A stretch of 33,250 bases of DNA from Acidobacteriota bacterium (GTDB lineage: Bacteria > Acidobacteriota > Terriglobia > Bryobacterales > JACQDG01): positions 1-33,250 of the forward strand of contig JACQDG010000034.1 in the NCBI GenBank assembly GCA_016201185.1. The letters run 5' to 3'. Positions 1 to 9,923 of this stretch are shown one piece after another. The notes beneath the pieces are model-generated. The model searched no databases, was not told where the DNA came from, and was given only the letters and a program-made list of their open reading frames with translations. Made by a program: the position numbers and the translations under genes. Position 1 is the stretch's first letter. Every line of letters starts with the position of its first letter.

Positions 1-233
1 CTCCCAGCCACACGCTGGAGCTGATCGGGCAGATGAAGCGCGAGAATATAAAGGCGATCTTGGTCGAGCCCTATTTCGACCTGCGCACGCCGGAATCCAT
101 CGCTCGCATGACCGGGGGCACGGTGCTGGTCATGCTGCCTTCCGTGGGCGGAGTGAAGGAAGTGAAAGATTATTTTCAATTGTTTGATTACGATATCAAT
201 TTACTGACCGGCGTTTTTGCCCGCGTGAAGTAG
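1..233 (+). CDS. Metal ABC transporter substrate-binding protein, C-terminal fragment
   Basis: This gene is cut by the window edge; the reading frame is open from base 3, upstream of the ATG at 33 used in the ORF track. The visible 76 residues look like the C-terminal lobe of a ZnuA/MntC-type (cluster A-I) solute-binding protein, with the segments AILVEPYFDLRTPESIA and LFDYDINLLTGVF. In this family the protein captures Zn2+ or Mn2+ outside the membrane and passes it to a permease. The stop codon lies 8 bases before an ABC-3 permease start, which supports the family call. The metal-binding His/Asp residues lie mostly upstream and cannot be checked, so metal specificity is unknown. The operon ATPase is not in the window. 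Confidence 0.75.
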   Translation, partial: PSHTLELIGQMKRENIKAILVEPYFDLRTPESIARMTGGTVLVMLPSVGGVKEVKDYFQLFDYDINLLTGVFARVK

Positions 234-241
234 GAGGCCCC

Positions 242-1126
242 ATGGATATGCTGTCATTCTTGCTGCCGCCGTTTATCGCCAGCCTGATCCTGACCGGGAT
301 CCACGCCTACCTCGGCGTGCACGTGGTGGAGCGGGGCGTGATTTTCGTGGACCTGGCACTGGCCCAGATTGCCGCCCTGGGAACCACCGTGGCCTTGCTC
401 TATGGCATGGACCCGCACAGCCAGGCCACCTATTGGGTCAGCTTGACATTCACCTTTATCGGCGCGGCCGTCTTCGCCACGATTCGCGGCTACCGGGCGC
501 GCATCCCCCAGGAGGCGATTATTGGAATCTCCTATGCTGTGGCTTCGGCGGCGGCCATCCTGGCGATGAGCAAGGCCGTCGGCCAGGCCGAGCACCTCAA
601 GGAAATGCTGGTCGGCAACATCCTCACCGTGTCCTGGACCGAGGTCAAGAAGACAGCCGCGCTGTACGGCGCCATTGGGCTGTTTCACTACCTGTTCCGG
701 CGCAAGTTCCTGCTCATCTCCATGGATCCCCGGGCAGCCGAAGAGGAGGGCATCTCGGTGCGCTTCTGGGACTTCTTGTTTTATGCCTCGTTCGGCTTCG
801 TGGTCACCTCCTCGGTGGCCATCGCCGGAGTGCTGCTGGTGTTCTGCTACCTGATCGTGCCGTCAGTCGCGGCCATGCTGTACGCGGAGCGGATCGGACC
901 GCGACTCGCTATCGGCTGGACGATGGGAACGCTGGTTTCGGCCCTCGGTGTGTTCCTTTCCGTCAAGATCGATCTGCCGACCGGCGCCACCATGGTGTGC
1001 ACGTTTGGGATTGTGCTGGTGTTGATGGCTGCCATCCGCGGGACAGTGATGCGGGCGCTCGGAAGAATGAACCAGGTGGAGGCCAAGGCGGCGCCGGTGG
1101 CGAGCCAGTCGCAGTTGCGGGGCTGA
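242..1126 (+). CDS. Metal ABC transporter permease (ABC-3 / ZnuB family)
   Basis: The 294-residue protein is almost entirely hydrophobic and matches the usual length of ZnuB/MntB-type permeases. The segment GVHVVERGVIFVDLALAQIA near residue 25-45 is typical of the start of ABC-3 permeases, and the stretch around SMDPRAAEEEGI (about residues 160-171) matches the cytoplasmic loop thought to contact the ATPase. It would form the inner-membrane channel for Zn2+ or Mn2+ import. It follows the substrate-binding protein gene by 8 bases, with TAGGAGG just before the ATG as a good ribosome binding site. The last 25 residues are a non-hydrophobic tail rich in Ala and Gln. The exact metal is not determinable. 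Confidence 0.9.
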   Translation: MDMLSFLLPPFIASLILTGIHAYLGVHVVERGVIFVDLALAQIAALGTTVALLYGMDPHSQATYWVSLTFTFIGAAVFATIRGYRARIPQEAIIGISYAVASAAAILAMSKAVGQAEHLKEMLVGNILTVSWTEVKKTAALYGAIGLFHYLFRRKFLLISMDPRAAEEEGISVRFWDFLFYASFGFVVTSSVAIAGVLLVFCYLIVPSVAAMLYAERIGPRLAIGWTMGTLVSALGVFLSVKIDLPTGATMVCTFGIVLVLMAAIRGTVMRALGRMNQVEAKAAPVASQSQLRG

Positions 1127-1183
1127 AAGCGGGCGCCGTCGCAGCGCCTCAATTTGGAGTAACATTGAAGAAGGCGCTTCCCG

Positions 1184-1438
1184 ATGACGAGAAAAGTCAA
1201 ACTGATCGTTGAAAGGCACGAAGACGGTTATATCGCCTACCCGCTTGGCTTGCGTGAAGGGGTTGCTATTGTGGGTGAAGGAGACACTTACGAAGAGGCT
1301 CTGGCTGACGTCACCTCGGCCGTCCGTTTTACCCTCGAAACCGCCAGGGAAGACGAAGTTTTTGACGATGAATTGTCCGTGCTTGAGGCCGTCGTCACTG
1401 AAGCCGAGGTGCCCGTAGGTATCAAAGTTCCCGGTTGA
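1184..1438 (+). CDS. hicB: HicB-family antitoxin
   Basis: The 84-residue protein has the HicB core: a partial RNase H-like fold with [15 protein letters not shown], then [20 protein letters not shown]. The usual role is to bind and neutralise the HicA mRNA interferase. This copy is the short type without an obvious C-terminal HTH or Arc domain, so autoregulation through DNA binding is uncertain. Its stop overlaps the ATG of the adjacent hicA reading frame (TGATG), giving a translationally coupled antitoxin-toxin order. The upstream ribosome binding site is weak. Classification rests on residue pattern and on the HicA-like partner immediately downstream. Confidence 0.82.
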   Translation: MTRKVKLIVERHEDGYIAYPLGLREGVAIVGEGDTYEEALADVTSAVRFTLETAREDEVFDDELSVLEAVVTEAEVPVGIKVPG

Positions 1439-1655
1439 TGCCCCGAGGGCAAGGGTTATTAGGGCTTTTGAGCTGCTTGGATTTCACATAGTACGAGAAG
1501 GGAACCACATCGTCATGCAGCGCGAGGGTCCCAAGGGCGATCGAACTACATTGACGCTGCCCAACCATCCGAGAATCAAGGCTTCCACGCTGCGCGGCGC
1601 TTGTTCACAGGCGGGCCTTCTCCGAAACGAGTTCCTGAAAGCCTATCAGCAGTAA
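1438..1655 (+). pseudogene. hicA: HicA-like toxin, frameshifted near its start
   Basis: The ORF track missed this gene. From the ATG at 1438 the frame reads MPRGQG and meets TAG after 17 codons. The neighbouring frame, open from 1419, encodes a clear Hic[21 protein letters not shown], then [17 protein letters not shown] and a TAA at 1653-1655. The GNH motif carries the conserved His of the double-stranded RNA-binding-like fold. Inserting one base after MPR would join the two frames into a normal protein of about 72 residues, so a one-base deletion or sequencing error lies between about 1446 and 1452. No ATG, GTG or TTG precedes the core in its own frame, so a functional toxin is unlikely as written. 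Confidence 0.75.
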
Positions 1656-1743
1656 TTCCTGGGCTCAAGGCGGTTCATGAGCCCTCCTGAAGGGATGTTG
1701 TCTTAAGCAACACACCTATTGTTGTTGATGGAGCTTCTGGGGT

Positions 1744-1761
1744 GCCAAACTCTCGTTTGGC
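1744..1761. other. Short perfect hairpin upstream of the kinase cluster
   Basis: GCCAAAC and GTTTGGC form a perfect 7-bp stem around a TCTC loop. It lies in the 172-bp gap between hicA and the first kinase gene. No run of T follows, so it is not a standard intrinsic terminator. It could be an operator or a leader structure; I see no convincing -35/-10 pair nearby. Confidence 0.4.
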
Positions 1762-1828
1762 TAGTGTAAGATGGGGGATTGCAATTCTCTTGCTTGCTGA
1801 GTTCACGCACCTCGTGGAGGACGGCTAA
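1757..1828 (+). other. Possible 23-codon leader ORF ending in TAATG overlap with K1
   Basis: A TTG-initiated frame reads LASVRWGIAILLLAEF and ends in LVEDG at a TAA that overlaps the K1 ATG by one base. This matches the overlap geometry used inside the kinase array, and its GTGGAGG codons supply the K1 ribosome binding site. It could be a leader peptide, the remnant of a lost upstream unit, or chance. No strong start signal supports translation. Confidence 0.2.
1816..1820 (+). promoter_or_regulatory. Ribosome binding site for K1
   Basis: A consensus GGAGG sits 7 bases before the ATG at 1828 and supports that start, which is followed directly by the conserved kinase N-terminus GTQIGPYEI. Confidence 0.7.
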
Positions 1829-4257
1829 TGGCCATTAGCGCGGGGACCCAAATCGGCCCCTATGAGATTGTTGCGCCCATCGGGGCGGGAGCCATGGGAG
1901 AGGTGTACCGGGCCAAGGACGCGCGGCTCGGGCGGGAAGTGGCTGTTAAGGTTCTGCCGCCCGCGCTCTCTTCCGATCCGGACCGGCTCCGCCGCTTCGA
2001 GCAGGAAGCCCGGGCCGCCGGGATGCTGAACCACCCCAACATTCTGGCCATTTACGATATTGGGACCTACGAAGGTTCCCCCTATCTGGTCTCGGAGCTG
2101 CTGCAAGGCGAGACCCTCCGCGACCGCCTGGGCGGCGCGGGTATAGGTCTCCGTAAGACCGTTGACTATGCCCTGCAGATCGCCCGCGGCCTGGCCGCCG
2201 CCCACGAGAAGGGCATCACCCACCGGGATCTCAAGCCGGAAAACATCTTCATAACCAAAGACGGCCGGGCGAAAATTCTCGATTTCGGCCTGGCCAAGCT
2301 GACCCGGCCGGAGGCGCTGGGCGGCGACGGCAGCAACGCTCCCACCATCGACGGTCAGACCCAGCCCGGCGCTATTCTGGGCACGGTCGGCTACATGTCG
2401 CCCGAGCAGGTACGCGGCCAACCGGTTGACCACCGCTCGGACCTCTTCACCTTCGGGGCCATCCTCTACGAGATGATCTCCGGCCGCAAGGCCTTCCGCG
2501 GGGCATCGGCGGTGGAGACGATGAACGCCATCCTGAAGGAGGAGCCGGAGGAGCTTTCGGCCATTAACCCGAACTCGCCGCCGGCCCTGGAGCGAAACAT
2601 CCGGCATTGTCTGGAGAAGAACCCGGAGGAGCGGTTCCAGTCGGCGCGCGATGTGGCGTTCGACCTGGAGGCGCTGCTGGGTGCGCTCGGTCCTACCACT
2701 ACGGTCATGCCGGTGGAGGGCGGACGGAAGACCAGTTCCGGAGTGGCGGCGGTGATTGGCGCGGCACCGGAAGTGGGCAAGCGCCGGCTCGCCACCCTGG
2801 CCCTGGCCGGCGTGGCCTTGCTCGCCCTTTACACTATCGGCGTGGGCTTCTTTGTCAGCGCCCGCAGCGGGAATTCCGGCCCGCCTTCGTTCCACTTGCT
2901 CACTTTCCGCCGCGGCACCATCCTTTCGGCCCGCTTCGCTCCCGACGGCCAGACCATCGTTTACGGCGCGCGCTGGGACGGCAGTCCGTTCGAGTTGTTC
3001 TCCACGCGCCCCGAAAGCCCCGAATCCCGCTCGCTCGGTTTTCCCGGCACGGAGATCCTGGCCATTTCACCCTCCGGCGAGATGGCTATCTCCTCCGGGC
3101 GGCATCCTGTGGGCGGCTTCGTCTACAGCGGTACGCTGGGGCGGGCTTCGCTGGCCGGCGGCGCTTCGCGCGAAGTCCTCGAGGATGTCCAGCAGGCCGA
3201 CTGGGCGCCGAACGGAAGCAGCCTGGCCGTGGTGCGGAATGTCGGCGGGCGAAACCGCATCGAGTTTCCCGTCGGCAAGATCCTCTACGAGACGGCCGGG
3301 TGGATCGGCAACCCGCGCGTCTCGCCCCAGGGTGACCTGGCTGCCTTTATCGATCATCCGGTCCAGGGCGATGACGGCGGGACTGTGTCGGTCGTTGATC
3401 TGAACGGAAAGAAGAGAATTCTTTCCGGCGGCTGGGTGAGCACCCAGGGCCTGGCTTGGTCGCCCAAGGGGGATGAGGTCTGGTTCACGGCGACCAGAGT
3501 CGGGGCGGCCCGCGCCCTCCATGCCGTCTCCCTGGCAGGCAAGGAGCGCCTGGTGGCGCGGGTGGCGGGCATCATGACCCTCCTTGACATCTCGCGCGAC
3601 GGGCGGGCCTTGATGACCATGAGCAATGAGAGGCAGGGGATTATCGCTCAGCCCCCCGAGGAGACCAAGGAACGCGACCTGTCGTGGCTCGATGCTTCCG
3701 GTATTCGCGACATTTCCCCAGACGGGCGGGTAGTGCTCTTCAGCGAAAGCGGGGAAGGCGGCGGCGCCACTTACACTATTTATATTCGTAAGACAGACGG
3801 CTCGCCCGCGGTGAAAATCGGCGAAGGGATGGTGCAGAGGCTTTCGCCCGACGGAAAGTGGGCGTTGGCGATCACCTACGGCACTTCCAACCCGCAACTG
3901 GTTCTGTTCCCGACCGGGCCGGGCGAGCCAAAACCGCTGGTGGACGGGAGCATTCGCTACCAAGCGGCGGCCTGGTTTCCCGACGGGAAGCGGGTGGCGT
4001 TCATTGGCAACGAGCAGAGCCATGGATCACGACTCTACCGGAGCCTCTATCTATACCGGCGCGGTGAATTGCCCACCAAGGCCTACCGGCTCGATCTTGC
4101 GAGCGGGAAGAAGGAGCTGTGGAAGCAGTTCATGCCGGCGGACCACGCCGGGGTGGATAATCTATCCCCCATTCTCGTGACGCCCGACGGCAAGGCTTAC
4201 GCTTACACATATAGCCGGGCCCTATCCGACCTGTACCTGGTCGAGGGAGTAAAGTAG
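1828..4257 (+). CDS. K1: transmembrane Ser/Thr kinase with WD40-like propeller (shortened propeller)
   Basis: This is an 809-residue Hanks-type kinase. The kinase domain spans about residues 10-282: glycine loop [14 protein letters not shown], Lys41 in VAVKVL, catalytic HRDLKPEN at 132-139, DFG at 152-154 and SPE at 191-193. All catalytic residues are present. A linker with EGGRKTSSG leads to KRR and one membrane helix at about 321-343, so the kinase should be cytoplasmic and the C-terminal half outside. That half holds repeated PDG-type propeller motifs such as [12 protein letters not shown] and ISPDGRVVLFSE. Compared with K2 it lacks about 69 residues between GSRLY and RSLYLYRRGEL, in frame, which is roughly one and a half repeats. 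It is the first gene of the eight-kinase run and has a consensus RBS. Substrate and ligand are unknown. Confidence 0.93.
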   Translation: MAISAGTQIGPYEIVAPIGAGAMGEVYRAKDARLGREVAVKVLPPALSSDPDRLRRFEQEARAAGMLNHPNILAIYDIGTYEGSPYLVSELLQGETLRDRLGGAGIGLRKTVDYALQIARGLAAAHEKGITHRDLKPENIFITKDGRAKILDFGLAKLTRPEALGGDGSNAPTIDGQTQPGAILGTVGYMSPEQVRGQPVDHRSDLFTFGAILYEMISGRKAFRGASAVETMNAILKEEPEELSAINPNSPPALERNIRHCLEKNPEERFQSARDVAFDLEALLGALGPTTTVMPVEGGRKTSSGVAAVIGAAPEVGKRRLATLALAGVALLALYTIGVGFFVSARSGNSGPPSFHLLTFRRGTILSARFAPDGQTIVYGARWDGSPFELFSTRPESPESRSLGFPGTEILAISPSGEMAISSGRHPVGGFVYSGTLGRASLAGGASREVLEDVQQADWAPNGSSLAVVRNVGGRNRIEFPVGKILYETAGWIGNPRVSPQGDLAAFIDHPVQGDDGGTVSVVDLNGKKRILSGGWVSTQGLAWSPKGDEVWFTATRVGAARALHAVSLAGKERLVARVAGIMTLLDISRDGRALMTMSNERQGIIAQPPEETKERDLSWLDASGIRDISPDGRVVLFSESGEGGGATYTIYIRKTDGSPAVKIGEGMVQRLSPDGKWALAITYGTSNPQLVLFPTGPGEPKPLVDGSIRYQAAAWFPDGKRVAFIGNEQSHGSRLYRSLYLYRRGELPTKAYRLDLASGKKELWKQFMPADHAGVDNLSPILVTPDGKAYAYTYSRALSDLYLVEGVK

Positions 4258-4269
4258 GAACCTTCGGCC

Positions 4270-6873
4270 ATGCTGGCAGCCGGGACGAAACTTGGCCCTT
4301 ACGAGGTGCTGGCTCCCCTGGGCGCCGGCGGCATGGGTGAGGTTTACCGGGCCAGGGACGCCAGGCTCGGGCGGGACGTGGCCATTAAGGTCTTGCCGCC
4401 GGCCCTCTCCTCCGATCCGGATCGGCTCCGCCGCTTCGAGCAGGAAGCCCGCGCCGCGGGCATGTTGAACCACCCCAATATCCTCGCGGTCTACGACATC
4501 GGCACCCACGAGGGCGCTCCCTACCTGGTTTCCGAGCTGCTGGAAGGCGAAACGCTGCGGGACCGCTTGAAAAGCGGGGCACTAAGTCTTCGTAAGACCA
4601 TCGACCACGGCCTGCAGATGTCCCGTGGCCTGGCCGCAGCCCATGAGAAGGGCATCACGCATCGCGATCTCAAGCCGGACAACGTTTTCGTTACCAAGGA
4701 CGGCCGGGTGAAGATCTTTGATTTCGGCCTGGCCAAGCTGACTCGGCCGGAAGCGGAGTTCAAGGAAGGATCCAACGCGCCGACCTTGGGAGACCAGACC
4801 CAGCCCGGCGCCATCCTGGGGACCGTGGGCTACATGTCTCCGGAACAGGTGCGCGGGCAGCCGGTTGACCATCGCTCGGACATTTTCACTCTCGGCGCCA
4901 TTCTCTACGAAATGATTTCCGGCCGGCGGGCTTTCCAGCGAGGCTCGTCGGTGGAGACCATGAACGCGATCCTTAACGCCGAGCCGCCGGAACTGACGGC
5001 CGCGGACAACGTAATTCCTCCGGCGCTCGAGCGGCTCGTGCACCACTGCCTGGAGAAAAGCCCGGAGGAGCGCTTCCAATCCGCGCGCGACATTGCCTTT
5101 GATCTGGAGACGCTATCGGCAATCACGGGCGCTACCACGACGGTGATGGCTCCCCTCGCCGCGCCGGAAGGCCCGGCAGCGGCCGCGCCGGCCCCGGTCC
5201 CCAAGTGGCGGCGCATGCTGATGCAGGCCCTGGTCATTCTGGCGGTGCTGGCTGGCGGGTTCATTGTAGGCCAGCGCTTTGGTACAGCGCCTCCTCCTTC
5301 TTACCAGTTGCTCACGTTCCGCCGCGGCTCGATCCTTTCAGCCCGCTTTGCCCCCGACGGTCAGACGATCGTCTACGGCGCCAGTTGGGATGGCAACCCC
5401 GTCGAGGTCCTCACGACTCGCCCCGAAAGCCTGGAGTCGCGCTCCATTGGCCAGCCGGCCACCGAGATTCTCTCTATTTCTCCTTCCGGCGAGATGGCCA
5501 TCTCGCTGGGCCGGCATGGTGCCGGGCCTTTCCTTTATAGCGGGACACTGGCGCGGGCGTCGATCGTCGGCGGCGCTTCGCGAGAGATTCTCGAGGACGT
5601 GCAACAGGCCGATTGGGGACCGGACGGGGCCAATCTTGCCGTCGTGCGGGGCGTCGCAGGACGCAACCGCCTCGAGTACCCTGTTGGGAAGACGCTCTAT
5701 GAGACGGCGGGGTGGATCGGCCACGCGCGGGTCTCACCCAAGGGCGATCTGGTCGCCTTCATCGATCATCCCGTGGTGGGCGACGACGGCGGGGAGATTG
5801 CGGCCGTGGACCTCGCCGGGAAAAAGAAGACGCTTTCCAGCGGCTGGATCAGCGCCATGGGCCTGGCCTGGTCTCCGGGTGGAAGCGAGATTTGGTTCAC
5901 CGCGACACGCAGCGGCAGCGGGCGTGGTATTCATGCTGTTTCTCTCTCCGGGAAAGAGCGCTTGGTCACCAGGATCGGCGGCACGCTGACCCTTCACGAC
6001 ATCTCGCGCGAGGGACGCGTTCTGCTGACACGGGACAGTCAACGACAGGGGATTATCGCTGCTGCGGGCGGCGAAAACGAGCGGGATCTTTCCTGGCTCG
6101 ATTTTTCCGGGGTTCGTGACATTTCACCGGACGGCAAGACGATCCTCTTCAGCGAGACCGGAGAAGGCGGCGGCTCGACCTACGGCCTCTACATTCGCAA
6201 GACCGACGGCTCGCCCGCCGTGCGGATCGGTGAGGCCGGCGCCATGGGCCTTTCTCCTGACGGGAAGTGGGCGCTGGGGATCGCACGGCGTAGAGGGGGA
6301 GCTCAAATGGTTCTTTTTCCGACTGGGCCCGGGGAGCCGAAGCCGCTCCCGCGCGATGCGCTCAACTATCAGTCGGCCAGGTGGTTTCCCGATGGAAAGC
6401 GGTTCTTCATTACAGGCCACGAGCCGGGGCATGCCACCAGACTCTACGTTAAAGATCTGAATGGGGGCCAGCCACGCCCATTCACACCAGAGGGAACGAC
6501 CGGGCACTTGTCTCCTCCTTCGCCCGATGGGCGGTTTGTTCTCGCCAGAAACCCGGGGGGAAAGTCTTTTCTTTATCCGGTGGAAAACGGGGAGCCTGTC
6601 CCGATTCCGGCGTTTTCGTCCGGGGACCAAACTGCCGGATGGAGCGCCGATGGCCGCTCCATTTACGTGTACCGTCGGGGGGAGTTGCCCACGAAAGTTT
6701 ATCAACTGGATCTGGCGACGGGCCGGAAGGTGCTTTGGAAACAGTTCATGCCTGCCGATCCCGCCGGGGTCGATGCTCTTTCTCCCATCATCGTAGCGCC
6801 TGACGGCAAATCCTATACTTACACCTATAATCGGATGCTCTCGGACCTGTACTTGGTCGAAGGACTGAAATAA
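4270..6873 (+). CDS. K2: transmembrane Ser/Thr kinase with WD40-like propeller
   Basis: This is an 867-residue tandem paralogue of K1. The kinase domain covers about residues 10-282, with [13 protein letters not shown], Lys40, the variant catalytic loop HRDLKPDN (131-138), DFG at 151-153 and [10 protein letters not shown] near 185-194. An Ala/Pro-rich linker precedes KWRR and a membrane helix at about 317-334. The outer half carries about twelve hairpin motifs of the PDG type, from [12 protein letters not shown] to [11 protein letters not shown], and ends in LYLVEGLK. Twelve is more than one seven-bladed propeller needs, so a double or enlarged propeller is possible. It starts 12 bases after K1, with a modest TAGGAA upstream. 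Its stop overlaps the K3 start by one base. Confidence 0.94.
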   Translation: MLAAGTKLGPYEVLAPLGAGGMGEVYRARDARLGRDVAIKVLPPALSSDPDRLRRFEQEARAAGMLNHPNILAVYDIGTHEGAPYLVSELLEGETLRDRLKSGALSLRKTIDHGLQMSRGLAAAHEKGITHRDLKPDNVFVTKDGRVKIFDFGLAKLTRPEAEFKEGSNAPTLGDQTQPGAILGTVGYMSPEQVRGQPVDHRSDIFTLGAILYEMISGRRAFQRGSSVETMNAILNAEPPELTAADNVIPPALERLVHHCLEKSPEERFQSARDIAFDLETLSAITGATTTVMAPLAAPEGPAAAAPAPVPKWRRMLMQALVILAVLAGGFIVGQRFGTAPPPSYQLLTFRRGSILSARFAPDGQTIVYGASWDGNPVEVLTTRPESLESRSIGQPATEILSISPSGEMAISLGRHGAGPFLYSGTLARASIVGGASREILEDVQQADWGPDGANLAVVRGVAGRNRLEYPVGKTLYETAGWIGHARVSPKGDLVAFIDHPVVGDDGGEIAAVDLAGKKKTLSSGWISAMGLAWSPGGSEIWFTATRSGSGRGIHAVSLSGKERLVTRIGGTLTLHDISREGRVLLTRDSQRQGIIAAAGGENERDLSWLDFSGVRDISPDGKTILFSETGEGGGSTYGLYIRKTDGSPAVRIGEAGAMGLSPDGKWALGIARRRGGAQMVLFPTGPGEPKPLPRDALNYQSARWFPDGKRFFITGHEPGHATRLYVKDLNGGQPRPFTPEGTTGHLSPPSPDGRFVLARNPGGKSFLYPVENGEPVPIPAFSSGDQTAGWSADGRSIYVYRRGELPTKVYQLDLATGRKVLWKQFMPADPAGVDALSPIIVAPDGKSYTYTYNRMLSDLYLVEGLK

Positions 6874-6875
6874 TG
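6859..6875 (+). promoter_or_regulatory. Overlapping stop/start with internal RBS, K2/K3
   Basis: GAAGGA, within the codons for the K2 tail V-E-G-L-K, lies 8 bases before the K3 ATG. The stop and start overlap as TAATG, which is the usual arrangement for translational coupling or reinitiation. Confidence 0.6.
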
Positions 6876-9482
6876 CTCGCCGCCGGAACCCAGCTCGGCC
6901 CTTACGAGGTCCTCGGGAAAATCGGCGCCGGAGCCATGGGCGAGGTCTATCGCGCCAAAGACGCTCGCCTGGCTCGGGAAGTAGCCATTAAGGTTCTTCC
7001 AGCCGCTTTCGCCGCCGACCCCGACCGGCTCCGCCGCTTCGAGCAGGAAGCCCGCGCCGCCGGCATGTTGAACCACCCCAACATCCTCGCCATCTACGAC
7101 ATCGGCACGCATGAAGGCTCCCCTTACCTGGTTTCCGAACTGCTGCAAGGCGAGACCCTGCGGGAGCGGCTGAAGGCCGGCGCGCTAGGCCTTCGTAAGA
7201 CCATCGAATACGCTCACCAGATCGCCCGGGGTCTCGCCGCCGCCCACGAGAAAGGCATCACCCACCGGGACCTCAAGCCAGAAAACATCTTCATCACCAA
7301 GGACGGCCGGGTGAAAATCCTCGATTTCGGCCTGGCCAAGCTGACCCGGCCGGAGGCGCCGAGCGGAGAGGGCAGCAGCGCCCCGACCCTGGGCGGGGAA
7401 ACCGAGCCGGGGGCGATCTTGGGCACGGTCGCTTACATGTCGCCGGAGCAGGTGCGGGGCCGGCCGGCCGATCATCGCTCGGACATCTTCACCTTCGGGG
7501 CCATTCTCTACGAGATGCTGGCGGGTAAGAGGCCCTTCGGGGGCGAATCGGCGGTGGAGACGATGAGCGCCATTCTCAGGGAGGAGCCGCCGGAGCTTTC
7601 CGCCACTAATCAAAATGTCAACCCAGCCTTAGAGCGGATCATCCGGCACTGTTTGGAGAAGAGTCCGGAGGAGCGGTTCCAGTCGTCGCGGGACATTGCT
7701 TTTGACCTGGAGATGCTGTCCGGTGCGATAGGCCCGACCACGGTGATGCGGGCCATCGAGGAGTCCGCGGCGGCCGCCCCGGTAAGCGCCGCGCCGATCG
7801 CGCCAAAGCGCCGGCTGGTGCTGGCATTCGTCGGCCTCTCTTTTCTCGCCCTGTTCGGCATCGGGATGTACCTCGTCGGCGCGCGGAGCGGCAAGACATT
7901 GCCCCCTTCTTTCCACCTGCTCACTTTCCGTCGCGGAACGATCAATTCCGCCCGCTTCGCTCCCGACGGCCAGACGATCGTCTACGGGGCAAGGTGGGAC
8001 GGCAACCCGCTCGAGCTTTTCTCCACGCGACCCGAAAGTCCCGATTCGCGATCGCTTGGACAACCCGGCACCGAGATTCTGGCCATCTCCTCTTCGGGCG
8101 AAATGGCTCTTTCGCTCAAGCGGCATTTCTCCGGGGCCTTCATGGGGAGCGGAACGCTGGCCCGGGCGTCGTTCGGCGGCGGCGCTTCCCGCGAAGTAAT
8201 GGAAGATGTTCAACTGGCTGACTGGGGGCCGGACGGCGCAGGCCTCGCGGTGGTTCGCACCGTCGGCGGTCGAAATCGCCTCGAGTTTCCCATCGGGAAA
8301 ATGCTCTATGAAACCGCCGGCTGGATCAGCCATCCGAGGGTCTCGCCGACGGGCGACCTGGTCGCCTTCATCGACCATCCGGCGATTGGAGACGACGGGG
8401 GAGCGGTCGCTGTAGTGGACTCCGGCAGCAAGGCGAAAACCTTGTCCTCCGGGTGGATCAGCGTCCAGGGTCTCGCCTGGCGCCCGAGCAGCGGCGAGAT
8501 CTGGTTTACAGCCACCAAGGTGGGCGGCGCACGCGCTCTCCATGCCGTATCGCTTGCGGGACGGGAACGCCTGTTGGTTAGGGTGGCGGGACCCCTCACC
8601 CTGCACGATATCTCGCGCGAAGGACGAGTCTTGATGACGCGCGACAACGCCCGCCAGGGAATGGTGGCTCTCCCTCCCGGCGAGACTCAGGAACGCGATT
8701 TATCCTGGCTGGACTGGTCGCTGGTCACCGGCATTACGCCCGACGGCAAGACGCTCCTCTTCTGCGAGACCGGCGAGGGCGGCGGAGCGGCCTACGGTCT
8801 ATATATTCGGAAGACCGACGGCTCTCCGGCGGTGAAGATCGGCGAGGGCTGCGGAACGGGACTATCGCCCGACGGGAAGTGGGCTTTGTCGATCACCTCC
8901 ACTAGTTCTGCGCCGCAGTTGGTTCTGTTTCCCACCGGGCCGGGCGAGCCGAAGACGCTTAAACGGGAAGCAATCAACTATCAAGGGGCGGCCTGGTTTC
9001 CCGACGGCAAGCGCTTGTTGATCGCCGGAAATGAGCAAGGCCATGCCGTGCGGCTTTACGTGCAGGACCTCGACGGGGGCAAGTTGCGCCCCATCACGCC
9101 GGAGGGGTTGACCAATCCATCCCTCCTGGTTTCGCCCGACGGCCGGTCTGTCCTCGGCCGGAGCCACGAAGGAAAATATTTCCTTTACCCGCTCGAGGGC
9201 GGGGAACCTCGTGCCGTCGGAGGTCTGGAGCCGGAGGATGTACCCCGACAGTGGAGCGCCGACGGCCGCTCCATTTATGTTCAGCGGCGCGGCGAGTTGC
9301 CCGCTAAAGTGTATCTCCTCGATCTTTCTACGGGGCGCAAAGAACTCTGGAAGCAGTTCATGCCCCCCGACCCCGCCGGGGTGGAAGGCCTGGCCCCTCT
9401 GCCGACGCCCGACGGTAAGGCGTACGCTTACAGCTATAACCGTGTTCTCTCCGAGCTTTACCTTGTGGAGGGAGTGAAATAA
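6873..9482 (+). CDS. K3: transmembrane Ser/Thr kinase with WD40-like propeller
   Basis: This 869-residue protein is a full-length member of the array. The kinase domain has [13 protein letters not shown], Lys40, HRDLKPEN at 131-138, DFG at 151-153 and a [10 protein letters not shown] activation segment where the siblings have GTVGY. A linker of the VMRAIEE type leads to PKRR and a membrane helix at about 315-336. The propeller region contains the full set of PDG-type motifs. A short segment after EMALSL ([11 protein letters not shown]) differs from every sibling. The C-terminus is ELYLVEGVK, whose GTGGAGGGAG codons form a near-perfect Shine-Dalgarno for K4. It is complete by length and catalytic residues, so it is a useful reference for the broken K4. 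Confidence 0.94.
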   Translation: MLAAGTQLGPYEVLGKIGAGAMGEVYRAKDARLAREVAIKVLPAAFAADPDRLRRFEQEARAAGMLNHPNILAIYDIGTHEGSPYLVSELLQGETLRERLKAGALGLRKTIEYAHQIARGLAAAHEKGITHRDLKPENIFITKDGRVKILDFGLAKLTRPEAPSGEGSSAPTLGGETEPGAILGTVAYMSPEQVRGRPADHRSDIFTFGAILYEMLAGKRPFGGESAVETMSAILREEPPELSATNQNVNPALERIIRHCLEKSPEERFQSSRDIAFDLEMLSGAIGPTTVMRAIEESAAAAPVSAAPIAPKRRLVLAFVGLSFLALFGIGMYLVGARSGKTLPPSFHLLTFRRGTINSARFAPDGQTIVYGARWDGNPLELFSTRPESPDSRSLGQPGTEILAISSSGEMALSLKRHFSGAFMGSGTLARASFGGGASREVMEDVQLADWGPDGAGLAVVRTVGGRNRLEFPIGKMLYETAGWISHPRVSPTGDLVAFIDHPAIGDDGGAVAVVDSGSKAKTLSSGWISVQGLAWRPSSGEIWFTATKVGGARALHAVSLAGRERLLVRVAGPLTLHDISREGRVLMTRDNARQGMVALPPGETQERDLSWLDWSLVTGITPDGKTLLFCETGEGGGAAYGLYIRKTDGSPAVKIGEGCGTGLSPDGKWALSITSTSSAPQLVLFPTGPGEPKTLKREAINYQGAAWFPDGKRLLIAGNEQGHAVRLYVQDLDGGKLRPITPEGLTNPSLLVSPDGRSVLGRSHEGKYFLYPLEGGEPRAVGGLEPEDVPRQWSADGRSIYVQRRGELPAKVYLLDLSTGRKELWKQFMPPDPAGVEGLAPLPTPDGKAYAYSYNRVLSELYLVEGVK

Positions 9483-9484
9483 TG
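9467..9484 (+). promoter_or_regulatory. Overlapping stop/start with internal RBS, K3/K4
   Basis: GGAGGGAG, encoding part of the V-E-G-V tail of K3, precedes the K4 ATG at 9482. The stop and start overlap as TAATG. This is the strongest Shine-Dalgarno among the array junctions. Confidence 0.65.
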
Positions 9485-9892
9485 CTGGCGGCAGGATCTC
9501 AACTCGGTCCTTACGAGGTGCTGGGCAAGCTCGGCGCCGGCGCCATGGGCGAGGTCTACCGCGCCAAGGATTCCAGGCTATCCCGCGAAGTGGCCATCAA
9601 AGTCCTGCCGCCTGCCCTGTCTTCCGATCCCGACCGGCTGCGCCGCTTCGAGCAGGAAGCCCGCGCCGCCGGCATGCTCAACCACCCCAACATCCTCGCC
9701 ATTTACGACGTCGGCGCCCACGAAGGCTCGCCTTATCTGGTTTCCGAGCTGCTGCAAGGCGAGACGCTGCGAGACCGTCTGAAGAGCGGCGCCCCGGGTC
9801 TTCGTAAGACCATCGAGTACGGGCTTCAGATCGCCCGCGGCCTGGCGGCCTCCGGAGCAGGTCCGCGGCCAACCGGTCGATCATCGCGCTGA
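9482..9892 (+). CDS. K4 N-terminal fragment (kinase N-lobe only)
   Basis: The 136-residue ORF encodes the kinase N-lobe from [17 protein letters not shown] to RGLAA, followed by 13 out-of-frame residues. It has the ATP-binding loop and Lys but no catalytic Asp or DFG, so it cannot be an active kinase. It keeps the coupled start of the intact siblings and would be translated if the operon is. Confidence 0.7.
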   Translation: MLAAGSQLGPYEVLGKLGAGAMGEVYRAKDSRLSREVAIKVLPPALSSDPDRLRRFEQEARAAGMLNHPNILAIYDVGAHEGSPYLVSELLQGETLRDRLKSGAPGLRKTIEYGLQIARGLAASGAGPRPTGRSSR

Positions 9893-9923
9893 TATCTTCG
9901 CCTTTGGCAGCATCCTCTACGAG

